Shown here one piece after another: positions 1-8,154 of a stretch of 64,000 bases of DNA. Origin of the DNA: Pseudomonadota bacterium (GTDB taxonomy: Bacteria; Pseudomonadota; Gammaproteobacteria; Xanthomonadales; Wenzhouxiangellaceae); assembly GCA_013285445.1 (NCBI GenBank), contig CP053448.1:2356001-2420000 (forward strand). The letters run 5' to 3'. A model generated the notes under the pieces. It was not told the DNA's origin and did not search any database. It saw only the letters and a program-made list of their open reading frames with translations. The position numbers were made by a program, and so were the translations under genes. Positions within the stretch are counted from its first letter, which is position 1; the number at the start of each line of letters is the position of its first letter.

Positions 1-95
1 CGAACTCAACGACGCTTCTCCAACTGGGAATCAATGTCGATCTCGCGCCCCGGCCGGACTGTGAGTTGCGATGCCATGCTTCGAACGAGCATCGG

Positions 96-872
96 TCAGG
101 CCGCAGTAAACCCGCCGTCGATCATGTGGATGCCGCCGCTGCAGTAGCTCGACTCGTCGCTGGCCAGAAACAGGGCCAGGTTGGCGACTTCTTCATTGCG
201 CCCGAAGCGCTTCATCGCGATCGCGTCTCGCATGCCGTCGGCCATCGTCGCGGCATCGATCTCGCCATCGACCGCGGCCTGCTCGAAAATCGAATCGATC
301 ATGCGGTTCTGGACCGGGCCGGGACCGATGGCATTGACTCGGATGTTGACCTCACCCAGCTCCAGCGCGGCGGTCCTGACCATGCCCAGCACCGCGTGCT
401 TGCTGGCGATGTAGGGCAGCAGGCCCGGGAAGCCGATGACGCTGGCAATGGACCCCAGCGCGATGATGGAACCGCTGCCGCGTCGTTTCATCGGCTCGAC
501 GCTGTACTTCATGCTCAGCCAGACACCGAGCACATTGGTGCGCAGCAGGGATTCGAAATCATCGAAGGATTGCTCGTTCAGGGGCCGCACGGTGCCTTCG
601 GATCCGGCATTGGCCAGCATGATGTCCAGCCCGCCGAAACGATCGACGCATCGAGCAATCGCCGCGGCATTGGCCGGATCATCCCCAGCCTCGGCCACGG
701 CGTGTGCCACCGAATCACCGCCGTCCAGTCGTTCGACCAGCGCGGCGAGCTTGTCTTCGGAACGCCCGACCAGCATCAAACTGGCACCCTCGTCCAGAAA
801 TCGCCTTGCGATGGCCTCACCAATGCCCCCGGTCGCGCCGGTAATGATCGCTACTTTGTTTCTCAATCTCAT
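96..872 (-). CDS. SDR-family NAD(P)-dependent oxidoreductase
   Basis: This 258-residue protein is a classical short-chain dehydrogenase/reductase. Visible motifs are the nucleotide-binding TGATGGIG at residues 11-18, NAG at 88-90, and the catalytic set Ser141, Tyr154 and Lys158 in YIASK. The C-terminus (CSGGIHMIDGGFTAA) is the usual SDR ending. The length fits the family, and the start MRLRNKVAIITG places the Rossmann motif normally. It is the last gene of a leftward run with an NTF2-like protein, a VOC protein and a second NTF2-like protein, a combination often seen in pathways for small organic compounds. The substrate cannot be told from sequence. The family call is firm and the pathway is unknown. 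Confidence 0.9.
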   Translation of the reverse strand: MRLRNKVAIITGATGGIGEAIARRFLDEGASLMLVGRSEDKLAALVERLDGGDSVAHAVAEAGDDPANAAAIARCVDRFGGLDIMLANAGSEGTVRPLNEQSFDDFESLLRTNVLGVWLSMKYSVEPMKRRGSGSIIALGSIASVIGFPGLLPYIASKHAVLGMVRTAALELGEVNIRVNAIGPGPVQNRMIDSIFEQAAVDGEIDAATMADGMRDAIAMKRFGRNEEVANLALFLASDESSYCSGGIHMIDGGFTAA

Positions 873-962
873 TGCTGGATTCCTCGCGTTGAAGGTTTTC
901 GGGCTGCATCGGGAAACCGCCGTAGCGCCGTTGCACCCTCCTGACGACCGTTCCCTGATCGC

Positions 963-1337
963 CTATTCCGCATGCAGATAGAACACCTTGCTCATGATCT
1001 GCCACTGCCCGTCAATTCTGACCAGCGTGAAGAAGTCGGTGAAGCGGTGGCCGGTCCAGTTTTCGAGCTCGATTCGAACGCTGGCGGCGCTGCCTTCGAC
1101 GTCGATCCGCATGTCTCCGGCCACCAGATCGGCGGCCGGGCCGTTATCGGCATGCCAGTCATAGAACATCTCGATCGGTCCGGCGAACAGGTCGGGGCCG
1201 ACGTAGCCGCAGATCGTGGCCAGTTCATGGAAGATCGGGCGCAGGATCTCGTTGTTGCCCGATCGGCCGCCCTCGATGTAGGTCTGCATCAGGACTTCGA
1301 TCTGTGCGGTCTCGTCGCTGCTGCTTGAATCACTCAT
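963..1337 (-). CDS. NTF2-like (lumazine-binding/SnoaL-type) protein
   Basis: This 124-residue single-domain protein has the cone-shaped alpha+beta fold pattern of the NTF2-like superfamily. An N-terminal helix region (QIEVLMQTYIEGG) is followed by IFHELATICGYVGPDLFAG and then C-terminal strands (ASVRIELENW, FTDFFTLVRIDGQWQIMSKVFYLH). It resembles the putative lumazine-binding family, whose members are often small enzymes or binding proteins of unknown substrate. It lies about 90 bases upstream of the SDR gene on the same strand and is probably cotranscribed with it. No catalytic residues can be assigned with confidence. Confidence 0.7.
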   Translation of the reverse strand: MSDSSSSDETAQIEVLMQTYIEGGRSGNNEILRPIFHELATICGYVGPDLFAGPIEMFYDWHADNGPAADLVAGDMRIDVEGSAASVRIELENWTGHRFTDFFTLVRIDGQWQIMSKVFYLHAE

Positions 1338-1373
1338 GCATTGTTCTCCTGTTTTGCCAAGGCTGCGATCGCT

Positions 1374-1955
1374 TCAGAGCAACGCGCTGACTGCCCCACG
1401 GATGGGCGAGACCGGCTTATGCACAGTGCGAACCCGGAAATCCTCCAGCGCAGCACCGTCCTGCACGGCGGCCAACCATGCTTCGGGATCGAACTCGACA
1501 CCGACCGGGTTGGCCTCGAAAGACGGGCCGGAAATATAGGCGTTGCATTCCTCGGCCGTATCGAAGGCATCGACCTGGAACTCCATCTGGTTGCCGTCGG
1601 GATCGGCGTAGTACATCGAGATGGTCAGGCCATGGTGGACGCACCAGTACGGCTCGATTCCGTTGGCCTTGCAGTGGCCGTAGATCTCGAAAAGATCATT
1701 CAGCGACGCGTAGGTCCAGGCCAGGTGATCGACGCCGGTCCAGTCTTTTTTCTCCGGTTCCGTGCCGGACGGATCGATAACCGACAGGTCGAGAAAGGCG
1801 AATCGGTGGTGCTCGTCGTCGAAGGTCAGAAAACTCATCGCCGGATTCTGATGCTGGACCCGGGCGCCAAACACGATTCCATACCAGCGCAGCATTTCGG
1901 CAAAACGGCGGGTGCGGTAGACCACGTGGGCCAGGGCTTTGGGGGTGGCAGGCAT
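1374..1955 (-). CDS. VOC (glyoxalase/bleomycin-resistance fold) protein
   Basis: This 193-residue protein has two vicinal-oxygen-chelate half-domains. The first begins LAHVVYRTRRFAEMLRWYG and continues to FAFLDLSV; the second begins VDHLAWTYASLNDLFEIY and includes GLTISMYYADPDGNQMEFQVD. Metal-ligand candidates are the first-half His14 (AHVVY), the later His of VDHLAW, and the Glu of MEFQVD. VOC proteins include extradiol dioxygenases and glyoxalases. The tail around residues 150-190 (ISGPSFEANPVGVEFDPEAW) resembles dioxygenase-like members. The ATG at 1955 was chosen because GAGGAA sits about 8 bases upstream and VOC homology begins right after it. The substrate is unknown. Confidence 0.78.
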   Translation of the reverse strand: MPATPKALAHVVYRTRRFAEMLRWYGIVFGARVQHQNPAMSFLTFDDEHHRFAFLDLSVIDPSGTEPEKKDWTGVDHLAWTYASLNDLFEIYGHCKANGIEPYWCVHHGLTISMYYADPDGNQMEFQVDAFDTAEECNAYISGPSFEANPVGVEFDPEAWLAAVQDGAALEDFRVRTVHKPVSPIRGAVSALL

Positions 1956-2006
1956 ACGATCTTCCTCGGTGCGACTTGGTAACAAGGCAGCCCCTGGTGG
2001 GCTTTC

Positions 2007-2393
2007 TCAGTCGTAAAAAAAGCGCTCCTCGACGATCCGGCCATCGCGCACGGCAAACACGGCAATCCGGCTGTGCGGCGTGCGCCGGCCGGCGTGGGCG
2101 ATCAGCATGTCGGCAAACAGCGCGAAGTGATTTCCGGTCACGAAAGGACCATCAATGCTCAGATCCTCGACGCCGTGGGTGGCCAGCCAGCAGCGGTTCC
2201 TGGCCCGCACCGCCTCGATACCCCGGCAGATCTGGTCGCCACCGTCCGGCAGTGCGTGCGGCTCGATGCTCACGACGTCATCGGCCCAGTACTTTTCGCC
2301 GGCGGCGCAGAATTCGCCCGCCAGCCACATCGCCGTGAAATCGCTGGCGACCGAGTCCACGCCTGGTGGTGGCGGCGAGCGATCAGCACGCAT
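2007..2393 (-). CDS. SnoaL/NTF2-like protein
   Basis: This is a protein of about 128 residues with a SnoaL-like pattern: FTAMWLAGEFCAAGEKYWADDVVSIEP near the start, ICRGIEAVRAR in the middle, and the strand-rich end HSRIAVFAVRDGRIVEERFFYD. The family includes polyketide cyclases, isomerases and many uncharacterised proteins. The start at 2393 (MRADRS) is a best guess; no strong ribosome-binding site is visible and the frame stays open further upstream. It is the first of the four-gene set with the VOC, NTF2-like and SDR proteins. Confidence 0.65.
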   Translation of the reverse strand: MRADRSPPPPGVDSVASDFTAMWLAGEFCAAGEKYWADDVVSIEPHALPDGGDQICRGIEAVRARNRCWLATHGVEDLSIDGPFVTGNHFALFADMLIAHAGRRTPHSRIAVFAVRDGRIVEERFFYD

Positions 2394-2520
2394 CAACGGG
2401 CTGCCTGGTACACCGTGGGGGAGATGTGGCCATGAGGCCCTCGGCGGGTCGTCGATTGATCGGGAGCGGGTTGCTGCGCTGCAAGGAAACATTTCCCTTG
2501 CAGCGCAGCGGACGTGTCGA

Positions 2521-2994
2521 TTACTTCAACGTGATTTCGCGAAGCATGTATTCGCCCTGGATTTCCCGGATCTCGTTATACAGCTCGAGCACTTTCTCGT
2601 TGCTGGCATCCATGTTTTCCTGTCCCCAGGCTTCCATGAACGCGTTGTACCGTTCGCGGCTCGGCGCCATCATTTCGGTGCTCGGGAACTTGATGACCAG
2701 CATCAGATCGAAGGCACCTCGCGCTGGTACCTGGTTGGCGTAGATCGCGTAGTCCTCGACATGGCCGAGCGATTTGGCGACTTCGTTTGCTGAGGCCCAG
2801 GTCGACTTCAACCCCTCCAGATAAATACCCTGAGTGCCTGGATCGAGCTTGACCGTTGTTATGGTCCAGTACGCGTCGGATATCTCATAGTCTTCCCAGG
2901 CTTCCAATTGGGCCGCAGCCGGGGCAGCGATCACTACACCCAGCAACATGGAGAAAGCAATTGCGCATGTGCGCACAAGATTTAAGCGTTGCAT
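2521..2994 (-). CDS. Secreted protein of unknown function
   Basis: This is a 157-residue protein with a clear Sec signal peptide: basic MQRLNLVR, a hydrophobic stretch to about residue 22, and an APAAAQ cleavage site. The mature part is rich in aromatic and acidic residues (EAWEDYEISDAYW) and ends in a helical region around YNAFMEAWGQENMDASNEK. No family is recognised. The ATG at 2994 has a good AGAGGAA ribosome-binding site. The reading frame is open far upstream, but that stretch does not look coding. It is probably periplasmic. Confidence 0.72.
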   Translation of the reverse strand: MQRLNLVRTCAIAFSMLLGVVIAAPAAAQLEAWEDYEISDAYWTITTVKLDPGTQGIYLEGLKSTWASANEVAKSLGHVEDYAIYANQVPARGAFDLMLVIKFPSTEMMAPSRERYNAFMEAWGQENMDASNEKVLELYNEIREIQGEYMLREITLK

Positions 2995-3116
2995 AGCATT
3001 TCCTCTTTGAGTTTTGACAGTGTTGTGGTTTGATTCCGCGTTTTCGCGGTTTCCGGCTTTCTGGAGATGGACCTCCTTTCTGCACGAAATCATGTCCGCC
3101 TTTAAAAGCGCATTTT

Positions 3117-4337
3117 TCATGTCGCCATCGCCCGCCTCAGCTTTGGCGCCGAGCCGTAGGTCAGTGCTCGCCACAGCCACTCCAACGGGCCGTACTGGAA
3201 TGCTTTGAGCCAGAGGTTGGAGAGCACGGCCTGGGTGAGATACACCGCGCAGGCAAATGCAATCAACGCCTGAATCGGCCACTGGCCAGCCTGGTCGAAA
3301 CCAATCCCGTAGAAGACCGTCAGCCCGATCAGGGTCTGGCCCAGGTAGTTGGTCAGCGCCATGCGCCCGGGCGCGGCCAGCAGCCGCAGGCTGCCCGAAG
3401 CGCGGCGCCACAGCAGCACGAACCCGGCGGCATAGGCCAGGCCGAGCGGAATCACGGCGAAGGTGTAGGCGATGACGGCATACAGGCCGTTCAGGGAATG
3501 CGGCCGGTCAAAGCCGATACCGTCGAGTGCGGCCAGGATCGGGCCGGCCACGAGACCTGACAACCCACCGATCATCAGGACGCCGACCAGCAGCCGGGTG
3601 TTGCCGAGCAGTTCACCGCGCACCAGCCTGCGCCCGGCCCACAGGCCGAGCAGCATGATCGCGAACAGCTTCGGCCAGCGCCAGGTGTCGAACAGGTAAC
3701 CGAAGCGCAGCACGCCGAGAGCGAAGGAAGACTGCAGCCGCTCGCTCCAGTCGCTCAGGCGAAGATCGACCATCGGATCTTCGGCCCCCGGCGGCATCAT
3801 GGCATAGGCCAGGTTGTACAGGCCCAGGCTCTGATCCACGCCAAAAGCCCAGAACAGCGCGTAACCGGCGATGGGCACCAGCAGCGCAAGGCCCGCGACG
3901 ATCAGCAGGGTCCGGTCGGTCCAGTGCCGGACGGCCAGCAGCACGAAACCGAGCAGCGCGTAGGGCGCCAGGATGTCGCCCACCCAGAACACGAACAGAT
4001 GGAGCAGGCCAATGCCCAGCAGGATACTGGTACGGCGTAGATAGATCCGCGTGGCGGCCGCGCCACGACCTTCGAGCCGTGCCAGCTGAAGGGCAAAACC
4101 CAGCCCGAACAGGAAAGAAAACAGGGTATAGAACTTGCCGTCGATGACGGCCAGGTGCAGGAAATCGATCAGATCAAATGCGCTGCCGGCCAGGACGTTT
4201 CGCTGCTCCGGCCCGAGAAACTCCCAGCCGCTGAAGAAGCGTATATTGGCCAGAAAGATGCCGAACAGGGCAAAGCCTCTGAGTGCGTCCAGCACATCGT
4301 GGCGTTCGTTGCGACCGGTCGGCGCCAGGTCAGTCAT
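3117..4337 (-). CDS. DUF418-domain (YeiB-like) inner-membrane protein
   Basis: This 406-residue protein has about ten hydrophobic segments. It starts with the family hallmark R-x-D-V-L-D-A-L-R-G-F-A-L-F-G-I around residues 12-26, followed by LANI. The C-terminal DUF418 region carries GRMALTNYLGQTLIGLTVFYG and ends GPLEWLWRALTYG. YeiB-type proteins belong to the acyltransferase-3-related membrane proteins, and their transport or transferase role is not settled. The length is typical (about 390-420). The gene is isolated, on the same strand as its neighbours, about 120 bases upstream of the secreted protein gene. Confidence 0.88.
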   Translation of the reverse strand: MTDLAPTGRNERHDVLDALRGFALFGIFLANIRFFSGWEFLGPEQRNVLAGSAFDLIDFLHLAVIDGKFYTLFSFLFGLGFALQLARLEGRGAAATRIYLRRTSILLGIGLLHLFVFWVGDILAPYALLGFVLLAVRHWTDRTLLIVAGLALLVPIAGYALFWAFGVDQSLGLYNLAYAMMPPGAEDPMVDLRLSDWSERLQSSFALGVLRFGYLFDTWRWPKLFAIMLLGLWAGRRLVRGELLGNTRLLVGVLMIGGLSGLVAGPILAALDGIGFDRPHSLNGLYAVIAYTFAVIPLGLAYAAGFVLLWRRASGSLRLLAAPGRMALTNYLGQTLIGLTVFYGIGFDQAGQWPIQALIAFACAVYLTQAVLSNLWLKAFQYGPLEWLWRALTYGSAPKLRRAMAT

Positions 4338-4432
4338 GATGCCCTGCTGAATGTGATGTTCATCACAAATAGCCTGCGCCGCTCTCGGCGCCGCATCAAT
4401 GCCGCCAGCGTCAGAGTTGCGTCATTTCTGCG

Positions 4433-6559
4433 TCAATCGGCGTTGACCAAGCAGGAATTTTCCGTGAGATTCGGCGCCGGCAGCAGATCCGGCCAGCCGT
4501 ACTTGTTCCAGGCCGCAACCAGGCCGATGCGTTCGGCGAATGCGAGAAATTCGGGATGCAGGCGGACCTGGCGGATGGGCTCGATATCGGCCCACAGCGA
4601 CATCAGGCAATACATGTTGGCCGGGGTAATCTGCGCACCGAGCGTCTTGAAGACCATCTTGCTGTAGCCCATCCAGATGGCCGGGGCGACGATGCTGGTG
4701 TCGCTGGCATCCGGCAGGGTGGCGTGGAGATAGTCGAGCATGGCGCAATACAGCTTCCGATGAACCGCGCGCCCGCTGCAAACCCCCCGGGCGGCGATCC
4801 GCCAGAAGGTATCCAGGGCCGGACCCGAGAGCGGCCTGGTGCCGGCCGGCGGAAAGATCACGCTGTTCATCAAAAATCGCGTCTGCCAGTACTGCTCCAC
4901 GGCGAGCTTGCGATCTCCCGATGCCGCCGTGGCCACCGCCAGCCACATCGAGGGCAGGCCAAGATCGACCATTCGCTGGCCGGCAGCGACCGCTTCATCG
5001 ATGTTGCCGAGGTTGAGCCGGGCGACACAAAGCATCGCGAAGTTGCGGCCGTTGACCGGATCCTGGTCGATGGCGGCCTCGATGTAGGGCAGCGCCTCGC
5101 GCGTTTGGCCGATGTAGAGCAGGAACGAGCCCAGGCGCAGCGCGACATCCGGGTTGTCGGGCTCGAGCCGGTAGGCCTCAAAAGCCAGGTCCAGCGCGCC
5201 GACCGGATCGTTCTGGGTCCAGCGATGGATTCCCAGCATGGCGCGCGCGTGACCCTGGCCGGGATCCAGCTCGATCGCCTTCAGCGCACACTCGGCCATA
5301 CGCGCCGACTTTTCGAGCCGATCCAGGCAGGGGGTGTAGACGGCGGTGTAGACCTGCGCCTCGGCCAGCGCCGTCCAGCAGGCGGCGAACTCCGGATCAA
5401 TCGCCAGCGACGCCTCAAGCAGTTCCACGGCCTTGGCCAGCACGCCATCGCCGATTGCGCGTGCAGTCAGGGCCCTGCCCTGTAGGTAAAGCGTGTAGGC
5501 CTCGTCGCTGGGAGTGGTTTGGCGCCGCCCGGGCACTTGAACGTCGATCTTCAACACCCGACCCAGCTCGCCCGTGACCTCGCGGGCAATTTCGGCCTGC
5601 AAGGCGAACGCATCCCGGGCATTGCCATGATAGACCTTGGCCCAGGATTCGAAGCCGGTCTGTCCATCAATCAGGTTGATGTGCACCCGCAGCCGCTCGT
5701 CCTGCCGATGAACCGAGCCCTCGAGCAGATAGGCCACGCGCAAAGCGCCCGCAATCTCGGGCAGCGGCTGATCCATGCGAGTCGCCATCAGGCAAGAAGC
5801 ACGCCCGGCGACCAGCAGCTGCGGCACCTGTCCCAGGGCGGTGACCAGTTCGTTGAACAAGCCCAGCGCGATGGGTCCGACCCTTTCGTCGGCCTCCGGC
5901 CACTGGAACGGCAGCACGGCCATCCGGATACGCGGATCGCCATCACTGAGCGCCAGACCGGCGTCGCGCAATCGCCAGGCATCGCGCAAACGGGCGGATT
6001 CGGCAACCCGGCCCTGCCCCGGCCACTGCGCCAGCGCCTGCTCGACCGCCCGCTGCAGGCGCTGCTCGACCTGCGCTCGCTGATCGGCCAGCCAGCGAGC
6101 GAACGGCTCGCCCAGCTCGATGCCGTTGAGCAATGGCTTTCGGCCAATGGCAATGACCTGACCGACGACCTGCTCGGCTTGCCCCCGGGCCAGCGCGTCT
6201 TCCAGTCCGCTCAAGTCCGACTGCACGTACTGGTCCTGGATAGCCACTCGATTGCGTTCGCTGTCGAGCACATCGTCGCCAAACGGGCTGAGCTGCTTTT
6301 TGAGCTCCAGCAGGGTCTGACGCAGGCTGGCTCGGGCATGCGCGCGGAATTTACCCGGCCACAACAGCGCGCTGACGCGGTCCCGGTCCATGGGCCGGCC
6401 AGGCCGCAGGCAAAGCACAGCCAGCAGTGCCTGACAGCGCTTGCCCTTGACCATGATCTCGGCGCCGTCCGGGGCATGCAGCCGAAAACCACCGAACAGG
6501 GTCACATGCAGCGTGGTGCTTGCGACGACCCTGGCCTGTGATTTCATCACGTAGTTCAT
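4433..6559 (-). CDS. Winged-helix (SARP-like) / TolB-like / TPR regulator
   Basis: This 708-residue protein has no membrane segment. Residues about 15-110 (LHVTLFGGFRLHAPDGAE through RASLRQTLLELKKQLSP) match the OmpR/SARP winged-helix plus the start of a BTAD-like helical domain. Residues about 215-350 are a TolB-N/FlgO-like module (RMAVLPFQWPEADERVG, AYLLEGSVHRQDERLRVHI). The rest is TPR helices with typical A-x-x-x-P patterns (IDPEFAACWTALAEAQVY). The C-terminus AAWNKYGWPDLL echoes the tail of the membrane-anchored paralogues at 8-28 kb, but without their cysteines. It may therefore be the cytosolic, DNA-binding member of the same clan. Target genes are unknown. Confidence 0.8.
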   Translation of the reverse strand: MNYVMKSQARVVASTTLHVTLFGGFRLHAPDGAEIMVKGKRCQALLAVLCLRPGRPMDRDRVSALLWPGKFRAHARASLRQTLLELKKQLSPFGDDVLDSERNRVAIQDQYVQSDLSGLEDALARGQAEQVVGQVIAIGRKPLLNGIELGEPFARWLADQRAQVEQRLQRAVEQALAQWPGQGRVAESARLRDAWRLRDAGLALSDGDPRIRMAVLPFQWPEADERVGPIALGLFNELVTALGQVPQLLVAGRASCLMATRMDQPLPEIAGALRVAYLLEGSVHRQDERLRVHINLIDGQTGFESWAKVYHGNARDAFALQAEIAREVTGELGRVLKIDVQVPGRRQTTPSDEAYTLYLQGRALTARAIGDGVLAKAVELLEASLAIDPEFAACWTALAEAQVYTAVYTPCLDRLEKSARMAECALKAIELDPGQGHARAMLGIHRWTQNDPVGALDLAFEAYRLEPDNPDVALRLGSFLLYIGQTREALPYIEAAIDQDPVNGRNFAMLCVARLNLGNIDEAVAAGQRMVDLGLPSMWLAVATAASGDRKLAVEQYWQTRFLMNSVIFPPAGTRPLSGPALDTFWRIAARGVCSGRAVHRKLYCAMLDYLHATLPDASDTSIVAPAIWMGYSKMVFKTLGAQITPANMYCLMSLWADIEPIRQVRLHPEFLAFAERIGLVAAWNKYGWPDLLPAPNLTENSCLVNAD

Positions 6560-6671
6560 CGCAGTGCCGCAGCGCGCGCTACGCGGGCAAGCCCGGGCTG
6601 AAAGAGTCGTTTCATGGGCCGCGTCGCCACCTCAGGGTCCGCATACGGCGTCGAAAACCCCTAAAACTTGA

Positions 6672-6701
6672 TATATATCACATTTTCGATGGCAGGAACA
6701 A
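6672..6701 (-). promoter_or_regulatory. Candidate sigma-70 promoter for the winged-helix/TPR gene
   Basis: Reading leftward there is a TTGTTC box at 6701-6696, an 18-base spacer and TATATA at 6677-6672, in an AT-rich patch about 110 bases upstream of the start codon at 6559. The match is moderate, and the call rests on box spacing and position only. Confidence 0.35.
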
Positions 6702-6765
6702 TCTCCGACGCAGCGGCTCGAAGCCGCACATAGCGTCGTCCAACTCGGCGGCCCGGGCTGCCCTG

Positions 6766-7140
6766 CTACCCGGAACTGTTCCAGCGCCCCATCAATTCAA
6801 GCCCCAAGTCCTCGTTTGCCATGTTGAAGAGCACGACGACCACGATGAAGACACAGGGGACCGCAAGCAGCCAGGCTGCACGGACGTCCAGATGCCTTGC
6901 CACCAGCGCCGCAATCGCGAAGGCGATCAGCGCGTGGACAACGCCGACAAGGTTCAGGTGCTTGATGTTGCCCGACATCCCCAATGCGACAATCGCGAGA
7001 TAGGCGACCAACGCCAGCCCGGCCGCCTGAAGCCTGCCGGTCTTTCTTGTGACCAGGATCGCTACGAGCATCAGCGGCAGCACGCTGGCAATCGTGACCT
7101 GCGCCACACCGACATAATGCTCGAAAATGAAATCGATCAT
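6766..7140 (-). CDS. Small four-helix membrane protein, unknown
   Basis: This 124-residue protein is almost wholly hydrophobic, with four predicted membrane helices (starting near residues 10, 38, 63 and 90) and short charged loops (TRKTGR, GNIKH, RHLDVR). No conserved family was recognised. It lies alone, leftward, between the winged-helix/TPR gene and the toxin-antitoxin region. The start MIDFIFEHYVGVAQ is the only ATG that gives a full first helix. Confidence 0.55.
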   Translation of the reverse strand: MIDFIFEHYVGVAQVTIASVLPLMLVAILVTRKTGRLQAAGLALVAYLAIVALGMSGNIKHLNLVGVVHALIAFAIAALVARHLDVRAAWLLAVPCVFIVVVVLFNMANEDLGLELMGRWNSSG

Positions 7141-7195
7141 GAATTCGATCGTAGTTGCTCACCGGCACCAAATCCAGTGCCGTAAGGCGCGCGCA

Positions 7196-7348
7196 TTAGA
7201 GGTGCCGTCTGACATCCATGCGATAGTGAAGGACGCGCACGATCAGGACCTCGGAGTCAACGGCCTGATAGAGAATGATGTGAGAGCGATACTCGTAGCG
7301 GCGCAGTCCGGCGCTCAACTGCTCGGCGGGTCGGCCGAGTCCGGGGTT
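7196..7348 (-). pseudogene. ParE/RelE-type toxin, C-terminal remnant
   Basis: Reading leftward from 7348, about 50 codons give NPGLGRPAEQLSAGLRRYEY, then SHIILYQAVDSEVLIVRVLH and a tail YRMDVRRHL, ending at a TAA at 7196-7198. This is the typical second half of a ParE toxin: ENPGLGR, then R-x-Y-x-Y-x-S-H-x-I-x-Y, then V-L-I-V-R-V-L-H. A TGA stands directly upstream in the same frame, and no start or N-terminal half is seen, so the gene is broken. It sits just downstream of a vapC gene. No cognate antitoxin was found beside it. Confidence 0.6.
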
Positions 7349-7393
7349 TCAGGCGCGCGCTCGGTGTAGTCGTCGATCAGCGTGCCGTGCCCA

Positions 7394-7816
7394 CTACTCC
7401 GCGGAGACGAAAGGGTTTTCCACCTTCAATCTTTCAATCACCTGTCGATGATCGAGGTCTTCGGAATACAGCCGCTGGCAACCGGAGCGAATCGCCGCCT
7501 CGACGATCAGCGCATCGAACCACGAAAGCTTCCAGGTGCGAGAGAGCTCGTGCGCGTCGAGGATCAGGCTGGCATTGGCGGGCACGACCTCGAATTCGGC
7601 CAGCGCTTCGAGCGCGGCGCCGGCGTCGTGCCACGACAGCGCGGGCTTGAGCTTGCGCGTCAACACCGAGCGCAGTTCGATCAACACCTGGGTGCTGATG
7701 ATGATCTGGTGCTCGCACGCCAGCTCTCGCAACCAGCCGCGGATGAACGCCATTCTTTCGGGCTCGCGACGATCCAGCCGGTAGACCCAAAGATTGGTGT
7801 CGATGAAGACCCGCAC
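7394..7816 (-). CDS. vapC: VapC-like PIN-domain toxin
   Basis: This 140-residue PIN-domain protein starts MRVFIDTNLWVYRLD, giving the first acidic residue, Asp6. Further family acids are in QVLIELRSVL (Glu), SWFDALIVEAA (Asp) and LYSEDL (Glu/Asp). VapC proteins are Mg-dependent RNases that cut tRNA or rRNA and are neutralised by VapB. The gene starts 14 bases after the stop of the antitoxin-like gene at 7831-8067, an operon layout typical of VapBC. It lies at the downstream edge of the TPR-paralogue array. Confidence 0.85.
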   Translation of the reverse strand: MRVFIDTNLWVYRLDRREPERMAFIRGWLRELACEHQIIISTQVLIELRSVLTRKLKPALSWHDAGAALEALAEFEVVPANASLILDAHELSRTWKLSWFDALIVEAAIRSGCQRLYSEDLDHRQVIERLKVENPFVSAE

Positions 7817-7830
7817 TCGCGACCCACTCG

Positions 7831-8067
7831 TCAGCCGGTCTGGCGTTCGTGCAAGGACTCGCGCGACCAGCGCTGGTCGCTGGCCGAATCGGTCCGCTCG
7901 GCCACCGCGTCCAGCGCATCCAGCGCGCGCAAGCGGCGCTCGCGGGCATTCACGTATTGGGTCAAATACTCACGCACCAGCGCATTAACCGAGGTGTGCT
8001 CGCGCACCGCCGCCTCGCGCGCCTTTTGCAGCAGTTCATCATCGAGACTGAGGGTGAGATTGGCCAT
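7831..8067 (-). CDS. vapB: VapB-like ribbon-helix-helix antitoxin
   Basis: This is a 78-residue protein. The N-terminus MANLTLSLDDELLQKAREAA has the strand-helix pattern of ribbon-helix-helix DNA-binding antitoxins, followed by EHTSVNALVREYLTQYV. The C-terminal part is charged and would wrap the toxin. The ATG at 8067 was chosen because GGAGGAT lies 8 bases upstream; the open frame extends further but lacks this site. It precedes the PIN toxin gene by 14 bases and probably represses its own promoter as VapB proteins do. Confidence 0.78.
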   Translation of the reverse strand: MANLTLSLDDELLQKAREAAVREHTSVNALVREYLTQYVNARERRLRALDALDAVAERTDSASDQRWSRESLHERQTG

Positions 8068-8154
8068 GTCAGTATCCTCCGAAGTGCCTGTTGAGCACAG
8101 CATCAGTGTAGCACGTAGTTCTGTCCCGGCTTCGAATCGGACCTGGGCGCGCAA

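Noticed and set aside
3..65. A rightward frame at the left edge (TTLLQLGINVDLAPRPD) that resembles a glycoside hydrolase family 3 segment
   Set aside because: Only about 20 codons are visible, and the frame runs into the antisense of the SDR gene with no further homology; chance cannot be excluded.
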